Assembly: GCF_030644385.1 (NCBI RefSeq)
Contig: NZ_CP130060.1
Coordinates: 806,001-870,000 of the forward strand
Reading direction: 5' to 3'
Length of the DNA: 64,000 bases
From: Stomatobaculum sp. F0698
GTDB lineage: Bacteria; Bacillota; Clostridia; Lachnospirales; Lachnospiraceae
In this document: piece after piece, positions 53,885 through 62,722 of the stretch
Layout of the letters: every line of letters begins with the position of its first letter
Position numbering within the stretch: the first letter of the stretch is position 1
Position numbers and translations under genes: made by a program
Notes under the pieces: model-generated
Seen by the model: only the letters and a program-made list of their open reading frames with translations
What the model was told of the DNA's origin: nothing
The model's database searches: none

Positions 53885-55996
53885 ATGAAAGTTTACGAGA
53901 CTTCACAGATTCGAAACGTCGTGCTCATGGGACACGGAGGTGCCGGAAAAACGACGCTTGCAGAGGCTTGTGCCTTTGTCGGCGGTGCGGTGAAAAAGAT
54001 GGGCAGTGTTCCGCAGGGTTCAACGCTCAGCGACTACGATAAGGAAGAGCAGCGCCGCGGCTTCTCCATCAGCACAGCGCTCATTCCGGTCGAATATACG
54101 GATCAGGACGCAGAGCCGGTTAAAATCAATTTCCTTGATACCCCGGGGTATTTCGATTTCGTCGGCGAGGTGGAAGAGGCAGTCGCAGCAGCGGATGCGG
54201 CTGTGATTGTCATTAACTGCAAGGCGGGCGTGGAGCCCGGAACGATTAAGGCATGGGAACTCTGCGAGAAGCTCCGCCTGCCGCGCATTTTCTTTGTGAC
54301 CAATATGGACGATGACAAGGCGAGCTATCGCGAACTCCTGTTGAGACTGGAGTCCCGCTTCGGTAAGCGCGTTGCACCGCTGCATCTTCCCATTCGTGAG
54401 AACGAGAAGTTTGTCGGCTTTGTCAACGTCGTCAAGATGAAGGGACGCCGCTTTGCGACGAACAGCGCGGAGTATACGGATTCGGATATCCCGGATTACT
54501 CCGAACACAACTTAAAGATTGCGCGCGAAGCTTTGCTCGAGGCAGTTGCGGAGTCCAGCGAAGAGTTCATGGAGCGCTATTTCTCGGGCGAGAGCTTTAC
54601 CGAGGAGGAGATTTACAGCGCACTTCGCGAGCAGGTTGCGACCGGTGATATGGCGCCGGTCATGATGGGTTCCGGCGTGAATGCGCAGGGCGCAAACGCG
54701 CTGATGAATGCCATTGTCCGCTACTTCCCCTCGCCAGAGAGAGCGGCACGGGACAGCGGCGTGGATTTGACGACAGGTGAGCACTTTGTTGCCAACTATA
54801 AGCCGGACGTGAACCTCTCGATGAAGGTCTTTAAGACCATCGCGGATCCGTTCATCGGCAAGTACAGCTTGGTAAAGGTCTTGACCGGCGTGCTCCGCGC
54901 GGACAGCGAGCTCTTCAACACGGGTAAGGAAGTCGAGGAGAAGAGCGGCAAGATTTATGTGCTCCGCGGCAAGGAGGCAATCGAGGTCTCCGAACTTCGC
55001 CCGGGCGATATCGGTGCAATGGCAAAGCTGAACGAGACCGAGACCGGCGATACGCTTGCGCGGAAGCAGGCACCGATACTCTACAACGCACCGCAGATTT
55101 CGAAGCCCTACACCTATAAGGCTTATGTGGCTAAGAACAAAGGCGATGAGGACCGCATTGCGTCCGGACTCGCGAAGCTCATGGAAGAGGACCGCACGCT
55201 CCGCGCCGAGGTCGACGCCGAGAACCGCCAGTCCCTGCTCTACGGCATCGGCGATCAGCAGCTTGACATTGTCGTGAGCAAGCTCGCAAGTCGTTATAAG
55301 GCGGAGATAGTCCTTGAGAAACCGAAGTTTGCGTTCCGTGAAACCATACGCAAGAAAGTCGAATCGGCGGGGCGCTACAAGAAGCAGTCGGGCGGTCACG
55401 GCCAGTTCGGCGATGTCAAGATGAGCTTTGAGCCCTCCGGCGATCTGGAAAAGGCTTATGTCTTTGAAGAAAAGGTATTCGGCGGCGCGGTCCCGAAGAA
55501 CTACTTCCCGGCGGTCGAGAAGGGGATTGCAGAGTGCTGCAAGAAGGGCCCGCTCGCGGCATACCCCGTTGTCGGTCTGAAGGCGGTGTTGCTCGACGGT
55601 TCCTACCACCCGGTGGATTCCTCCGAGCTTGCGTTCAAGATGGCGGCCAGCATGGCATTTAAGAAGGGCTTCCTCGAGGCAACGCCCGTGCTCCTTGAGC
55701 CCATTGTTGCGCTCACGGTGCGCGTGCCGGATGCAAACACCGGCGATGTGATGGGAGATTTGAATCGCAGAAGAGGCAGAGTGCTGGGTATGGAGTCCGA
55801 TCACCACGGCAGACAGCTGATTCACGCGGACATTCCGGCGTCCGAACTCTACGGTTACGGCGCAGACCTTCGCTCCCTGAGCGGCGGTCTCGGCGAGTTC
55901 TCCTACGAGTTCAGCCGCTACGAACAGTGCCCGGGCGATGTGCAGAAGCGCGAGGTCGAGGCAAGAGCTTCGCTTTTGAAGGGCGAAGAAGAATAA
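53885..55996 (+). CDS. EF-G-like GTPase (paralogue of elongation factor G)
   Basis: A 703-residue translational GTPase of the EF-G family, but with an unusual G domain. G1 is GHGGAGKTT (EF-G: GHIDAGKTT), switch I shows RRGFSIS (EF-G: RGITI), G3 is DTPGYFDF and G4 TNMDDDK where EF-G has NKMD. The rest has domain II (GDIGAMAKLNET), domain III with GDQQLDIVV, domain IV starting SGGHGQFGDV and domain V with VMGDLNRRRGRV. Such paralogues occur beside canonical fusA in many bacteria. Its role (recycling, back-translocation or an immunity-like job) is not known from this sequence. GGAGGAG precedes the ATG. Confidence 0.93.
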   Translation: MKVYETSQIRNVVLMGHGGAGKTTLAEACAFVGGAVKKMGSVPQGSTLSDYDKEEQRRGFSISTALIPVEYTDQDAEPVKINFLDTPGYFDFVGEVEEAVAAADAAVIVINCKAGVEPGTIKAWELCEKLRLPRIFFVTNMDDDKASYRELLLRLESRFGKRVAPLHLPIRENEKFVGFVNVVKMKGRRFATNSAEYTDSDIPDYSEHNLKIAREALLEAVAESSEEFMERYFSGESFTEEEIYSALREQVATGDMAPVMMGSGVNAQGANALMNAIVRYFPSPERAARDSGVDLTTGEHFVANYKPDVNLSMKVFKTIADPFIGKYSLVKVLTGVLRADSELFNTGKEVEEKSGKIYVLRGKEAIEVSELRPGDIGAMAKLNETETGDTLARKQAPILYNAPQISKPYTYKAYVAKNKGDEDRIASGLAKLMEEDRTLRAEVDAENRQSLLYGIGDQQLDIVVSKLASRYKAEIVLEKPKFAFRETIRKKVESAGRYKKQSGGHGQFGDVKMSFEPSGDLEKAYVFEEKVFGGAVPKNYFPAVEKGIAECCKKGPLAAYPVVGLKAVLLDGSYHPVDSSELAFKMAASMAFKKGFLEATPVLLEPIVALTVRVPDANTGDVMGDLNRRRGRVLGMESDHHGRQLIHADIPASELYGYGADLRSLSGGLGEFSYEFSRYEQCPGDVQKREVEARASLLKGEEE

Positions 55997-56007
55997 GAAG
56001 GAAGGCG

Positions 56008-56041
56008 TATCCCCGGCATGTAAAAGTGCCGGGGATTTTTT
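56008..56041 (+). terminator. Terminator of the EF-G-like gene
   Basis: ATCCCCGGCA / TGCCGGGGAT stem with TGTAAAAG loop and T run. Confidence 0.92.
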
Positions 56042-56426
56042 GCTGCTCAGAGCATCCGCCTTACAGTATGTCCGGAGAATCACGCCATGAAGTATGTAAG
56101 CTGTCCTTCTTGCGGAGAGACTTGCATTTCATCATCATCCGAAGAGAAGCATCGGTCCGCAGCCCGGCGACGCCATTAGAGTCGCAGAGTTCTTTTGAGC
56201 GTTTCAGCGTTTGAAACCCTATATTCTCGGTCATGATAACGAGCCGGATGAGGAAGATCTTGCGATTGAGACGATAAGGGATGCTTATGAGAAAATTCAT
56301 CGAAGTCATAAAAACGTAAACGCTTTCTGACTGGAGTTCCGCGTCGCTTCATGAGAAAATAGAGGCAGTTACCGATGGAAGCAAACACGGAGAGGTCATC
56401 GAGGTGACCGAACGGAGGAAATCACG
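56042..56426. other. Gene-poor stretch with two short coding-like fragments
   Basis: No full gene is visible. Two short pieces look coding-like. 56087-56179 (30 codons) starts MKYVSCPSCGETC, a zinc-ribbon-like beginning, and then loses pattern. 56205-56330 reads QRLKPYILGHDNEPDEEDLA and then a helical segment ending at TGA, in another frame. They could be remnants of one decayed small gene, or chance. The 3' part (56331-56410) leads to the Shine-Dalgarno of the next gene. Confidence 0.35.
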
Positions 56427-57581
56427 ATGCGAAAAAGAAACCCCGGTATTCAGATTTTGTCGGCGGCGGCGCTTGCGACTGCGCTGCTCTTTGCCGGTTG
56501 CGGACAGAAGGCGGATCATAAGGAGAACACCGAGAGCAGCGAAGCGGCGGCCGAGGAGACTGTGCCTGAGCGTCCTGCTTACAGTTACCAGTCGGAGGAG
56601 AGTCAGAGTGACGGCTTCCGCCACTTTAAGGATGCTTCGGGGAGAGAGGTCGCGGTCAAAGCGGACATCTCGCGCGTTGCGGTGCTCTCGACCGATGCCC
56701 AGTCCTACCTCTATATGATTGCGCCGGAGAAGCTCGTGTCGGTCTGGCACAATGCGAAACAGGAGGAGTATATCGACGCGGCGTATCGTGGCCTCACGGC
56801 GATCGGCAATGTCAAGGCGAGCGAACAGAAAGACACGCTGCTTTCCTTTGCACCGGAAGTCATTATCTATATGTCGGACGGAAACGAGAAGGAAACCGGA
56901 ACCGGCGCGATGGCGGAACGGCTTCAGACGGAGTTCGGCGTTCCGGTGGTTGAAATCGATTCGAGTTTTGCCGGCCAGGGCAATGCCTTTCGTATGCTCG
57001 GAGATCTCCTTGGCAAGCGGGAGCGAGGCGAGGAACTCGGAAGCTATATGGACAGTGTCTATCGGAAGGTTGCGACGGTTGCGGCGGCTGGCAAGGACAA
57101 GACCAAGTTGCTCTGTTTCCGCGGTGCGGCGGGGAACCAAGTGCTCCCGAAGAGCGCAAAGGCGAGTGAAATTGTGAATTTGCTCGCCGATAACCTCGCG
57201 GAGATTTCCGGCACCGAGGCGCAGCAGCGAAGCGGTCTCATGATACTGGAGGCAGATGAGGTGAAGGAACTCAATCCCGCGGTGATTATCACCGATACCG
57301 AGAGTTTCCTTCAGCAAATCAACAGTGACAGCAGTTGGCAGGAGCTTGCGGCCGTTAAAAACACACAGGTCTACAAGACGCCGACCAGACCGCGGGCTTG
57401 GCTGTTTACTCCGGCACAGTACCCGATCGGTGCTCTCTGGCTTGCGAAGACGCTCTATCCGGAGGCTGCGAATTACGATCTGGAACAGGAGGTCAAGCAG
57501 TACTATCAAACTTGCTATGCGAAGCGTTTGAGCACGGAAGAGTACGAGGCGCTCTATCGCGCGAAACAACACGAGCACTGA
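56427..57581 (+). CDS. ABC substrate-binding lipoprotein, siderophore/cobalamin (Fhu/BtuF) type
   Basis: A 384-residue lipoprotein. The signal peptide ends in FAGC (Cys near residue 25), followed by an acidic linker to about residue 60. The mature part has the class III binding fold. It carries HFKDASGREVAVKADISRVAV (the metal/siderophore-type opening), FAPEVIIYMSDG and, after the central long helix, VIITDTESFLQQ and PTRPRAWLFTPAQYPIGALW. No permease or ATPase is next to it, so it is an orphan binding protein. Iron chelates, cobalamin or heme are possible substrates. GGAGG is upstream of the ATG. Confidence 0.88.
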   Translation: MRKRNPGIQILSAAALATALLFAGCGQKADHKENTESSEAAAEETVPERPAYSYQSEESQSDGFRHFKDASGREVAVKADISRVAVLSTDAQSYLYMIAPEKLVSVWHNAKQEEYIDAAYRGLTAIGNVKASEQKDTLLSFAPEVIIYMSDGNEKETGTGAMAERLQTEFGVPVVEIDSSFAGQGNAFRMLGDLLGKRERGEELGSYMDSVYRKVATVAAAGKDKTKLLCFRGAAGNQVLPKSAKASEIVNLLADNLAEISGTEAQQRSGLMILEADEVKELNPAVIITDTESFLQQINSDSSWQELAAVKNTQVYKTPTRPRAWLFTPAQYPIGALWLAKTLYPEAANYDLEQEVKQYYQTCYAKRLSTEEYEALYRAKQHEH

Positions 57582-57664
57582 GGAGCGCGTCATCACCGAT
57601 GGCAGGGGATTTGATAGCAGACAGTTGTCGCTTTGTGAAGTTTAGACAAGGTTAGGGAATTAAC

Positions 57665-57693
57665 TTGCTTTTTTGTCTGAAAAAAACTACAAT
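57665..57693 (+). promoter_or_regulatory. Promoter of the CAP-domain gene
   Basis: TTGCTT, 17-bp spacer and TACAAT, 38 bp before the start. Confidence 0.7.
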
Positions 57694-57730
57694 CTTAAGC
57701 GAGAATTAAGAAAAACTAAAGGGGATCGAC

Positions 57731-58447
57731 ATGAAGAAGATTGTAGGTGTGCTTGCGGCACTCTCCCTTGCGCTTGCGATGCCTTGGACAGCAGCGGCAG
57801 CCGAATGGAAGATGAGTAACGGCAGATGGTGGTACAGCTTGGACGGCGGCCGATATCCGGTGAACGGGTGGATGTGGATCGACGGCGACCGGGACGGCAT
57901 TGCCGAGTGCTATTATTTTGACGGCGCAGGCTATCTACTGCAAAATACCCTGACCCCGGATCACTGCCGCGTGAACGGAAACGGTGCTTGGGTCGATGTT
58001 AACGGCAGAGTCTATACGCGCAGAGTTGCGGTCACAAATCCCGCCGACACAAGTCCGGCATTTCAGATAGAAGCGGAGCGGCAAGCTGTGTTGCGGCTTG
58101 TCAATGAAGAGAGAACCAAGCGGGGACTGGTTCCGCTCACCTCAGAGCCTGTGCTGGAGAGCATTGCGGATCGGCGCGCGCAGGAAATCGTGCAGCTCTT
58201 CTCACACAATCGACCGAACGGACAGAGTTATGACAGTCTCTATAGAGAGCGCGGTGTGACAGGCTACGGCTACTGGGGCGAGAATATTGCGATGGGACAA
58301 TCGAATGCGAATGCGGTTGTCACGGCTTGGATGAACAGTGAAGGACATCGCGAAAATATTTTAAAACCCGAGTACAGAAAAATCGGGATCGGTGTGTATT
58401 ACCTGAATGACACGCCGTATTGGGTGCAAAACTTCGGCGGTTATTAA
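57731..58447 (+). CDS. Secreted CAP/SCP-domain protein with cell-wall-binding segment
   Basis: A 238-residue exported protein. The signal peptide ends near AAAA-EW, and then a short choline-binding-like repeat region (WWYSLDGGRYPVNGWMWIDG, CYYFDGAGYLL) runs to about residue 100. The CAP domain (about 115-238) has the motifs NEERTKRGLVPL, RAQEIVQLFSHNRPNG, WGENIAMGQ and NSEGHRENILKPEYRKIGIG. This family acts at the cell surface; specific roles are unknown. It has its own promoter and is followed by a lipoprotein gene 39 bp later. Confidence 0.93.
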   Translation: MKKIVGVLAALSLALAMPWTAAAAEWKMSNGRWWYSLDGGRYPVNGWMWIDGDRDGIAECYYFDGAGYLLQNTLTPDHCRVNGNGAWVDVNGRVYTRRVAVTNPADTSPAFQIEAERQAVLRLVNEERTKRGLVPLTSEPVLESIADRRAQEIVQLFSHNRPNGQSYDSLYRERGVTGYGYWGENIAMGQSNANAVVTAWMNSEGHRENILKPEYRKIGIGVYYLNDTPYWVQNFGGY

Positions 58448-58486
58448 TTAAGACGAAACGATAACGCTTTTGGGGAGGGCGGAAAC

Positions 58487-60019
58487 ATGAAAAAGACACG
58501 TTCTGCATTGGTTTTGACCTGCGCTTTGTTGGCACTCGGCACGGCTGCGTGCGGCGAGAAGAAAACGAAAACGCCTGAGACAACGGAGAGCGTTGCGGCT
58601 CGGGAATCAACGCAGGCGGAGGAGACCAAGCAGGCGGGCGAGGCAAAGCTTGAGACGCCGGAGCAGCTTGCAGTCTCGTTGCTGGTTCGAAACTCCGGGC
58701 GGGAAATCGTGAACCTCGAGCCGAACGGCATGGGGATTGAGGAGAAGCATCACAGCTATCCGGATTGGACCGAGGTCCCAAGGCTTCCCGATGCGGCCTC
58801 CGAGGGACTTCATAAGGCCATGCAGGCTTACGAAGAGAGTCAGCTTACCGCGCTCAAGCAATTTGCGGCAGCGCATCAGAATAAAACGGAACAAGATTAC
58901 AACTATCAATATGCGGGCGATGTGACGATTTGTCGGAGCGATAGCAATTTCTTCAGCTTTGTTCGCGGTGTAAACAGCTTTACGACGGATGCGGAAGGGT
59001 ATAGCTATGACAGTCGTACCGGTGAGGTGCTTACGCTTTCGCAGGTCGTCAAGGATATGAGTCGGCTTCAGGATGCGGTGGATGAGGTTTTGAAGGAGAA
59101 CGCTAAGAGCGATCTCTCCGCAATCACAAAGGAGGCCCTGGAAAAAGATGCGATTGTCTGGGCTTTGGGCAACGAGGGCTTGGATTTATTTATCGCGCAG
59201 AGCGACGGGAACTATGTGGACTATCAGCGCATCGTCATTTCCTATGAGCGCTATCCGGACTTGTTTGCGGACGGTGTGAAATTGCGCCCCGCGGAGTATG
59301 CGGCGCAGCTTATGACCACGGCAAAGAGCTACATCGACGGCAAAGTGGTTCAAGTTGACGCACCGGAGACCGAGGGCGGAAGCTTTACCGTGACTGTTGA
59401 TGACAAGCGATTCAACGTTGAAAAGCCGGAGATGGCGGGCGGCCTCATCAGTTTGCTGTATGTGAAGAAGGATTCGAATACGTTTCTCTACCCAGAGTTC
59501 CAGGGAGATTATTCGGACTTTTCCTATCTGCTCCCTGTGAATCTTGAAACCGGGAAGGCGAGCAAGCTGCCGGAAGATCGGGAGCTTGGTATGGGCTTTG
59601 ATTTGCAAAATGCGGTCAATCCCGATGCACTCGCGTTATCGGTTCCGTCCGACACCTTAAGTACGTTGTATACATTTTATCCGGTAAAAATCGGCAGTGA
59701 CGGGGTACCGGAAGCAATCGGTGAGCGCCATTACTTTACCGGCGTAACTGTGCTTCACTCCAAACAGGCGCTCACGCTTTCGCTGGTCAAAGACGGCAAG
59801 GAGACCGGAGAAAAGACGGAAGTCCCGGCGGACAGCAATTACTTCTTCTATGCGGGAGATAACAAGAGTTACGTAGACTTCCGCCTGGAGGACGGCAGAG
59901 AGGTTCGCGTACACATCAAGAACTATCCGGAGAATGACTGGGAAGAGGGATCTGTCTGGATGGTTGAGGAACAGTACCGGGATATCGATGTGTTCTCCGG
60001 CATGCGCTATGCGGGATAA
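58487..60019 (+). CDS. Lipoprotein with DUF4163/DUF3298-like domain
   Basis: A 510-residue lipoprotein. The signal peptide ends in GTAAC (Cys near residue 22), with a Glu/Thr/Ala-rich linker to about 60. The first domain shows the DUF4163/DUF3298 pattern of RsiV/PdaC-like proteins (YQYAGDVTICRSDSNFFSFV, then GYSYDSRTGEVLTLSQVVKD). The C-terminal 200 residues are beta-rich, without a family that I recognise. Shine-Dalgarno GGGAGGG lies upstream of the ATG, 39 bp after the CAP gene, so cotranscription is likely. Possible peptidoglycan or lysozyme response role by family analogy only. Confidence 0.82.
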   Translation: MKKTRSALVLTCALLALGTAACGEKKTKTPETTESVAARESTQAEETKQAGEAKLETPEQLAVSLLVRNSGREIVNLEPNGMGIEEKHHSYPDWTEVPRLPDAASEGLHKAMQAYEESQLTALKQFAAAHQNKTEQDYNYQYAGDVTICRSDSNFFSFVRGVNSFTTDAEGYSYDSRTGEVLTLSQVVKDMSRLQDAVDEVLKENAKSDLSAITKEALEKDAIVWALGNEGLDLFIAQSDGNYVDYQRIVISYERYPDLFADGVKLRPAEYAAQLMTTAKSYIDGKVVQVDAPETEGGSFTVTVDDKRFNVEKPEMAGGLISLLYVKKDSNTFLYPEFQGDYSDFSYLLPVNLETGKASKLPEDRELGMGFDLQNAVNPDALALSVPSDTLSTLYTFYPVKIGSDGVPEAIGERHYFTGVTVLHSKQALTLSLVKDGKETGEKTEVPADSNYFFYAGDNKSYVDFRLEDGREVRVHIKNYPENDWEEGSVWMVEEQYRDIDVFSGMRYAG

Positions 60020-60085
60020 ATCTTACAAAGATTGATTTTTGCTTACAGTTTCTTGAAACTTCTTTTGTTTCGCACTGTTTTCGCG

Positions 60086-60091
60086 TATACT
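60086..60091 (+). promoter_or_regulatory. -10 promoter candidate for the DUF2752 gene
   Basis: TATACT, with a weak TTTGTT at a 16-bp distance (60064-60069). Confidence 0.4.
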
Positions 60092-60124
60092 AACCAAGTT
60101 ATATGCGCAAAGTCGGAGGTCGGA

Positions 60125-60520
60125 ATGAAAGCTGCTGAGGTTCAGGGGACGGAAGAACGTCGACGGGCAGTGGGAAGTCTCACTGCCCGTATTGTTTTGT
60201 TGGGACTAGCCTACGCGCTGTTCATACAGTGTACGGGTCTTGGGATTCCCTGCGTGTTTCGGCTGGTGACCGGTTACCGCTGTCCCGGCTGCGGCATGAC
60301 GCACGCCGCGATGGCGCTGATTCACGGTCAGCCGAAGATTGCTTTTCGAGAAAACCCGCTGAGCTTAAGCGTGGTGCCTCTGCTGCTTCTCTATGGGGCT
60401 TACCGGGCGGAGGTATACATCCGAACCGCGCGCACGGACTTCCGAAAATGGGAGATTGTATTTCTCGGAGTCCTTTGGGTGGTCGTTCTGTTATTCTGGC
60501 TGCTCAGAAACCTGTTGTGA
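60125..60520 (+). CDS. DUF2752 membrane protein
   Basis: A 131-residue protein with two or three membrane helices. The diagnostic piece is the CPGCGMTHA motif near residues 55-63, then FRENPLSL and a second hydrophobic helix. DUF2752 is of unknown function and often lies next to zinc-ribbon membrane proteins, as here. I chose ATG 60125 with GGAGGT upstream; the start at 60032 lies before the promoter candidate. It ends 26 bp before the next gene. Confidence 0.88.
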   Translation: MKAAEVQGTEERRRAVGSLTARIVLLGLAYALFIQCTGLGIPCVFRLVTGYRCPGCGMTHAAMALIHGQPKIAFRENPLSLSVVPLLLLYGAYRAEVYIRTARTDFRKWEIVFLGVLWVVVLLFWLLRNLL

Positions 60521-60546
60521 CAGTAGATTTGGGGAGGGAGAAAAAG

Positions 60547-62277
60547 ATGTTTTGTCCGAATTGCGGCAACAAGATAGTACCCGGGGCAAAATTCTGCGAG
60601 AACTGCGGACAGAGAGTCGACTTTGCTGCGGCGGAAGGCGAAGCAAAGCAGAGCGCGGAGAACGCGGCGGCGGATACCGCGGCTGCGAGCGACAGCGTAA
60701 CGGATACCGCGGGCACAAGTACCGCAGGCACGAGTACCGCGGGCACAAGCGAAACTGCGTCCGATTCCGCAGCGGGAAGCGACAGCGCAACTCAGAACGA
60801 ATCTGCGGGTGACAGCGCGGCAGATGCGGAAAGCGACTCGAGCCGCATTCAGCGCGAAGCCGAAGAAGCCGCGGCACGTGCGCGGGAAGCTGCGGCAAAG
60901 GCTGCCGAGGAGGCGCGCCGCGCAAGCGAGGACACCGCGAAGTACGCCAAAGAAAAAGCGGAACAGGCAGGTCGGGAGGCGAATCGGGCAGCGGACAGCA
61001 CTGCGCGCGCGGCGCGTGAAACCGCCGAGGAAGCAGCGCGACAGGGAGAGGCGCTGAAGCAGCAGTGGACCCCCGGAAATATGGAGCGCCTGGCGGCGTT
61101 TGCACCGCTCGCGGTTTTTGCCTTTACAGTGATTGCATATATCCTTGTCTTTTTGCGCGGCGTCTCCTATACCGTTTTTGCACATATTTTGCCGCTCGAC
61201 GGCGTAGCGTACGGCCTGTCCGGTATGCTCGGAATCATATATAATGTCAGCAAGTTCCTGTTCTTCCTGCTTTCGTTGGCAGGCGTTGTGGCAAGCGTGC
61301 AGCTCTACGGGAAGAAAGAAAACCAGACCACCGGCATGGCAGTGTGCCTCGGCGCCAATGTGCTGGCGCTGATTGCTTCCCTGTTGCGCTTGTTCGGGAA
61401 GGGAAACTTCTTCTTTACCCTCCTCGGTATTGCATTGGCTCTCTTTGCGCTCGATGCACTGTCCCGCGTCTTTTTGCGCGGCACCGGAATCGCATCGGAG
61501 ATTCAGCCGAGTGAGGACTTTGCGGCTTTCAAGAGCTTTGCCGAAAATCCGCGGGAAAAGACGGAACAGTTTGCGGCGGAAATGAAGCGCGAAGGGACAA
61601 GCGGCAAAGCTGTTACCGAGGAGATACTCGATCCGAACAAGTCCGTATTTGACGGAAGCGGACTGGAACTTTTCATCATCAATTTGGTCGGCGCTTTGAT
61701 TTGCCTGGTCACAATCGGCTTGGCGAGCCCCTGGGTCATCTGCTATAGAATCGGCTGGGATCGCAGACACACGGTTTACAACGGAAGACGGTTGGCGTTT
61801 AACGGCACGGGTATACAGCTCTTCGGCAAGTGGATTATTTGGTTCCTGCTCACCATCGTAACCTGCGGTCTTTACAGCTTTGTGATGGGTCTCAAACTGG
61901 AACAGTGGGTTCTTAGCCACACGACTTTTGCGGATGAAGTGAGCGATCCGAACAACACGGATGTGTTCCCGAATTCCGGGTTTGAAGGCAATATGTTTGA
62001 GTGGATCGGTTACAATTTGGTCATGGGACTGGCGTCGGGTCTGACCTGCGGCATCGCGCTTCCGTGGGTGGTCTGCAGCTTTAACAAGTGGTATGCACCG
62101 AATGTCCGCATTTCCGGAAAGCGCCTCCGGTTTGAAGGAAGCGGTGCGGAGCTCTTCGGTCAGTATATTATAGTGCTTCTGCTGAGCATCGTGACCTGCG
62201 GTCTCTATTATTCCTGGGGCTATGTACGTCTGCGCCGTTGGGCGATATCTCACTTAAGCCTTGAGGAGATGAATTAA
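60547..62277 (+). CDS. Zinc-ribbon, coiled-coil, DUF898-type membrane protein
   Basis: A 576-residue protein in three parts. Residues 1-25 form a zinc ribbon (CPNCGNKIV, CENCG). Residues about 30-170 are low complexity, Ser/Thr/Ala/Gly/Asp-rich, then an Ala/Glu/Arg coiled coil. From about 180 to the end are membrane segments, including two DUF898-like repeats (about 380-470 and 475-570), each with a GSGxxLFxxxx pattern and an LxIVTCGLY segment. The start is ATG 60547, after GGGAGGG; the longer frame from 60229 overlaps DUF2752 in another reading frame. A 15-bp tandem repeat occurs at 60706-60750. Function unknown. Confidence 0.9.
   Translation: MFCPNCGNKIVPGAKFCENCGQRVDFAAAEGEAKQSAENAAADTAAASDSVTDTAGTSTAGTSTAGTSETASDSAAGSDSATQNESAGDSAADAESDSSRIQREAEEAAARAREAAAKAAEEARRASEDTAKYAKEKAEQAGREANRAADSTARAARETAEEAARQGEALKQQWTPGNMERLAAFAPLAVFAFTVIAYILVFLRGVSYTVFAHILPLDGVAYGLSGMLGIIYNVSKFLFFLLSLAGVVASVQLYGKKENQTTGMAVCLGANVLALIASLLRLFGKGNFFFTLLGIALALFALDALSRVFLRGTGIASEIQPSEDFAAFKSFAENPREKTEQFAAEMKREGTSGKAVTEEILDPNKSVFDGSGLELFIINLVGALICLVTIGLASPWVICYRIGWDRRHTVYNGRRLAFNGTGIQLFGKWIIWFLLTIVTCGLYSFVMGLKLEQWVLSHTTFADEVSDPNNTDVFPNSGFEGNMFEWIGYNLVMGLASGLTCGIALPWVVCSFNKWYAPNVRISGKRLRFEGSGAELFGQYIIVLLLSIVTCGLYYSWGYVRLRRWAISHLSLEEMN
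60706..60750 (+). repeat. Three 15-bp tandem repeats inside the DUF898 gene
   Basis: ACCGCGGGCACAAGT, ACCGCAGGCACGAGT and ACCGCGGGCACAAGC encode a TAGTS repeat. A slippage-type array in the low-complexity linker. Confidence 0.9.
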
Positions 62278-62309
62278 AAATATCGAAATGTTGCGTTTGT
62301 TACGCAGCG

Positions 62310-62341
62310 AAGGGAGCATGGTTTGACCATGCTCCCTTTTT
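62310..62341 (+). terminator. Terminator of the DUF898 gene
   Basis: AGGGAGCATGG / CCATGCTCCCT stem with TTTGA loop and TTTTT. Confidence 0.93.
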
Positions 62342-62620
62342 GCGGACAGTGTCGGGAAAATGCCGCGGGGCAAACACAAAGAAGCATAGGCGCGGAAATC
62401 GCTGTGTCCCGATGCGGAAGGCGTGCCCGGTTGGCAAAATGTTGTGTCTAACGCGCAAGAATTTCGCAACACTTGGGGAAAAAAGAGATAATTCTGTACG
62501 GGACAGGGTGAGAATGACGGGGGAGCGGCAGCCCTTTGTGCAAACAGAACAGAAAGTTCAAAATGACCTAACGAATTTGTAATGTCTCGTAACAGGAACA
62601 GCCCTTTTTTTTCGCGCAGA
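62342..62620. other. Intergenic stretch without a recognisable gene
   Basis: About 280 bp between the DUF898 terminator and the vanW-type promoter. I found no ORF with a ribosome site and no RNA structure that I can name. A weak 80-codon open frame (62340-62582) lacks a start context. Confidence 0.5.
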
Positions 62621-62623
62621 CTA

Positions 62624-62632
62624 TGTTATACT
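62624..62632 (+). promoter_or_regulatory. Extended -10 promoter of the VanW gene
   Basis: TGTTATACT, 90 bp before the start codon; -35 unclear. Confidence 0.5.
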
Positions 62633-62722
62633 TTCCTTAATATTGCGGTTGGGGTACAGGATACTCCTCGCAAGAAGCGGACCAACATTTATTTCTTAAC
62701 GGAAGATAGAGAAGAGCGGACA

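Noticed and set aside
54512-56083. 523-codon minus-strand frame over the EF-G-like gene
   Set aside because: The plus strand has all EF-G domains; the minus frame is a shadow.
60229-60546. N-terminal extension of the DUF898 protein
   Set aside because: It overlaps the DUF2752 gene in another frame, whereas ATG 60547 has a strong Shine-Dalgarno and starts the zinc ribbon.
60400-62253. 617-codon minus-strand frame over the DUF898 gene
   Set aside because: It is Arg/Cys-rich low complexity that mirrors the Ala/Glu coiled coil on the plus strand.
62340-62582. 80-codon ORF in the gap before the VanW gene
   Set aside because: It begins in the terminator and has no ribosome site or homologous pattern.
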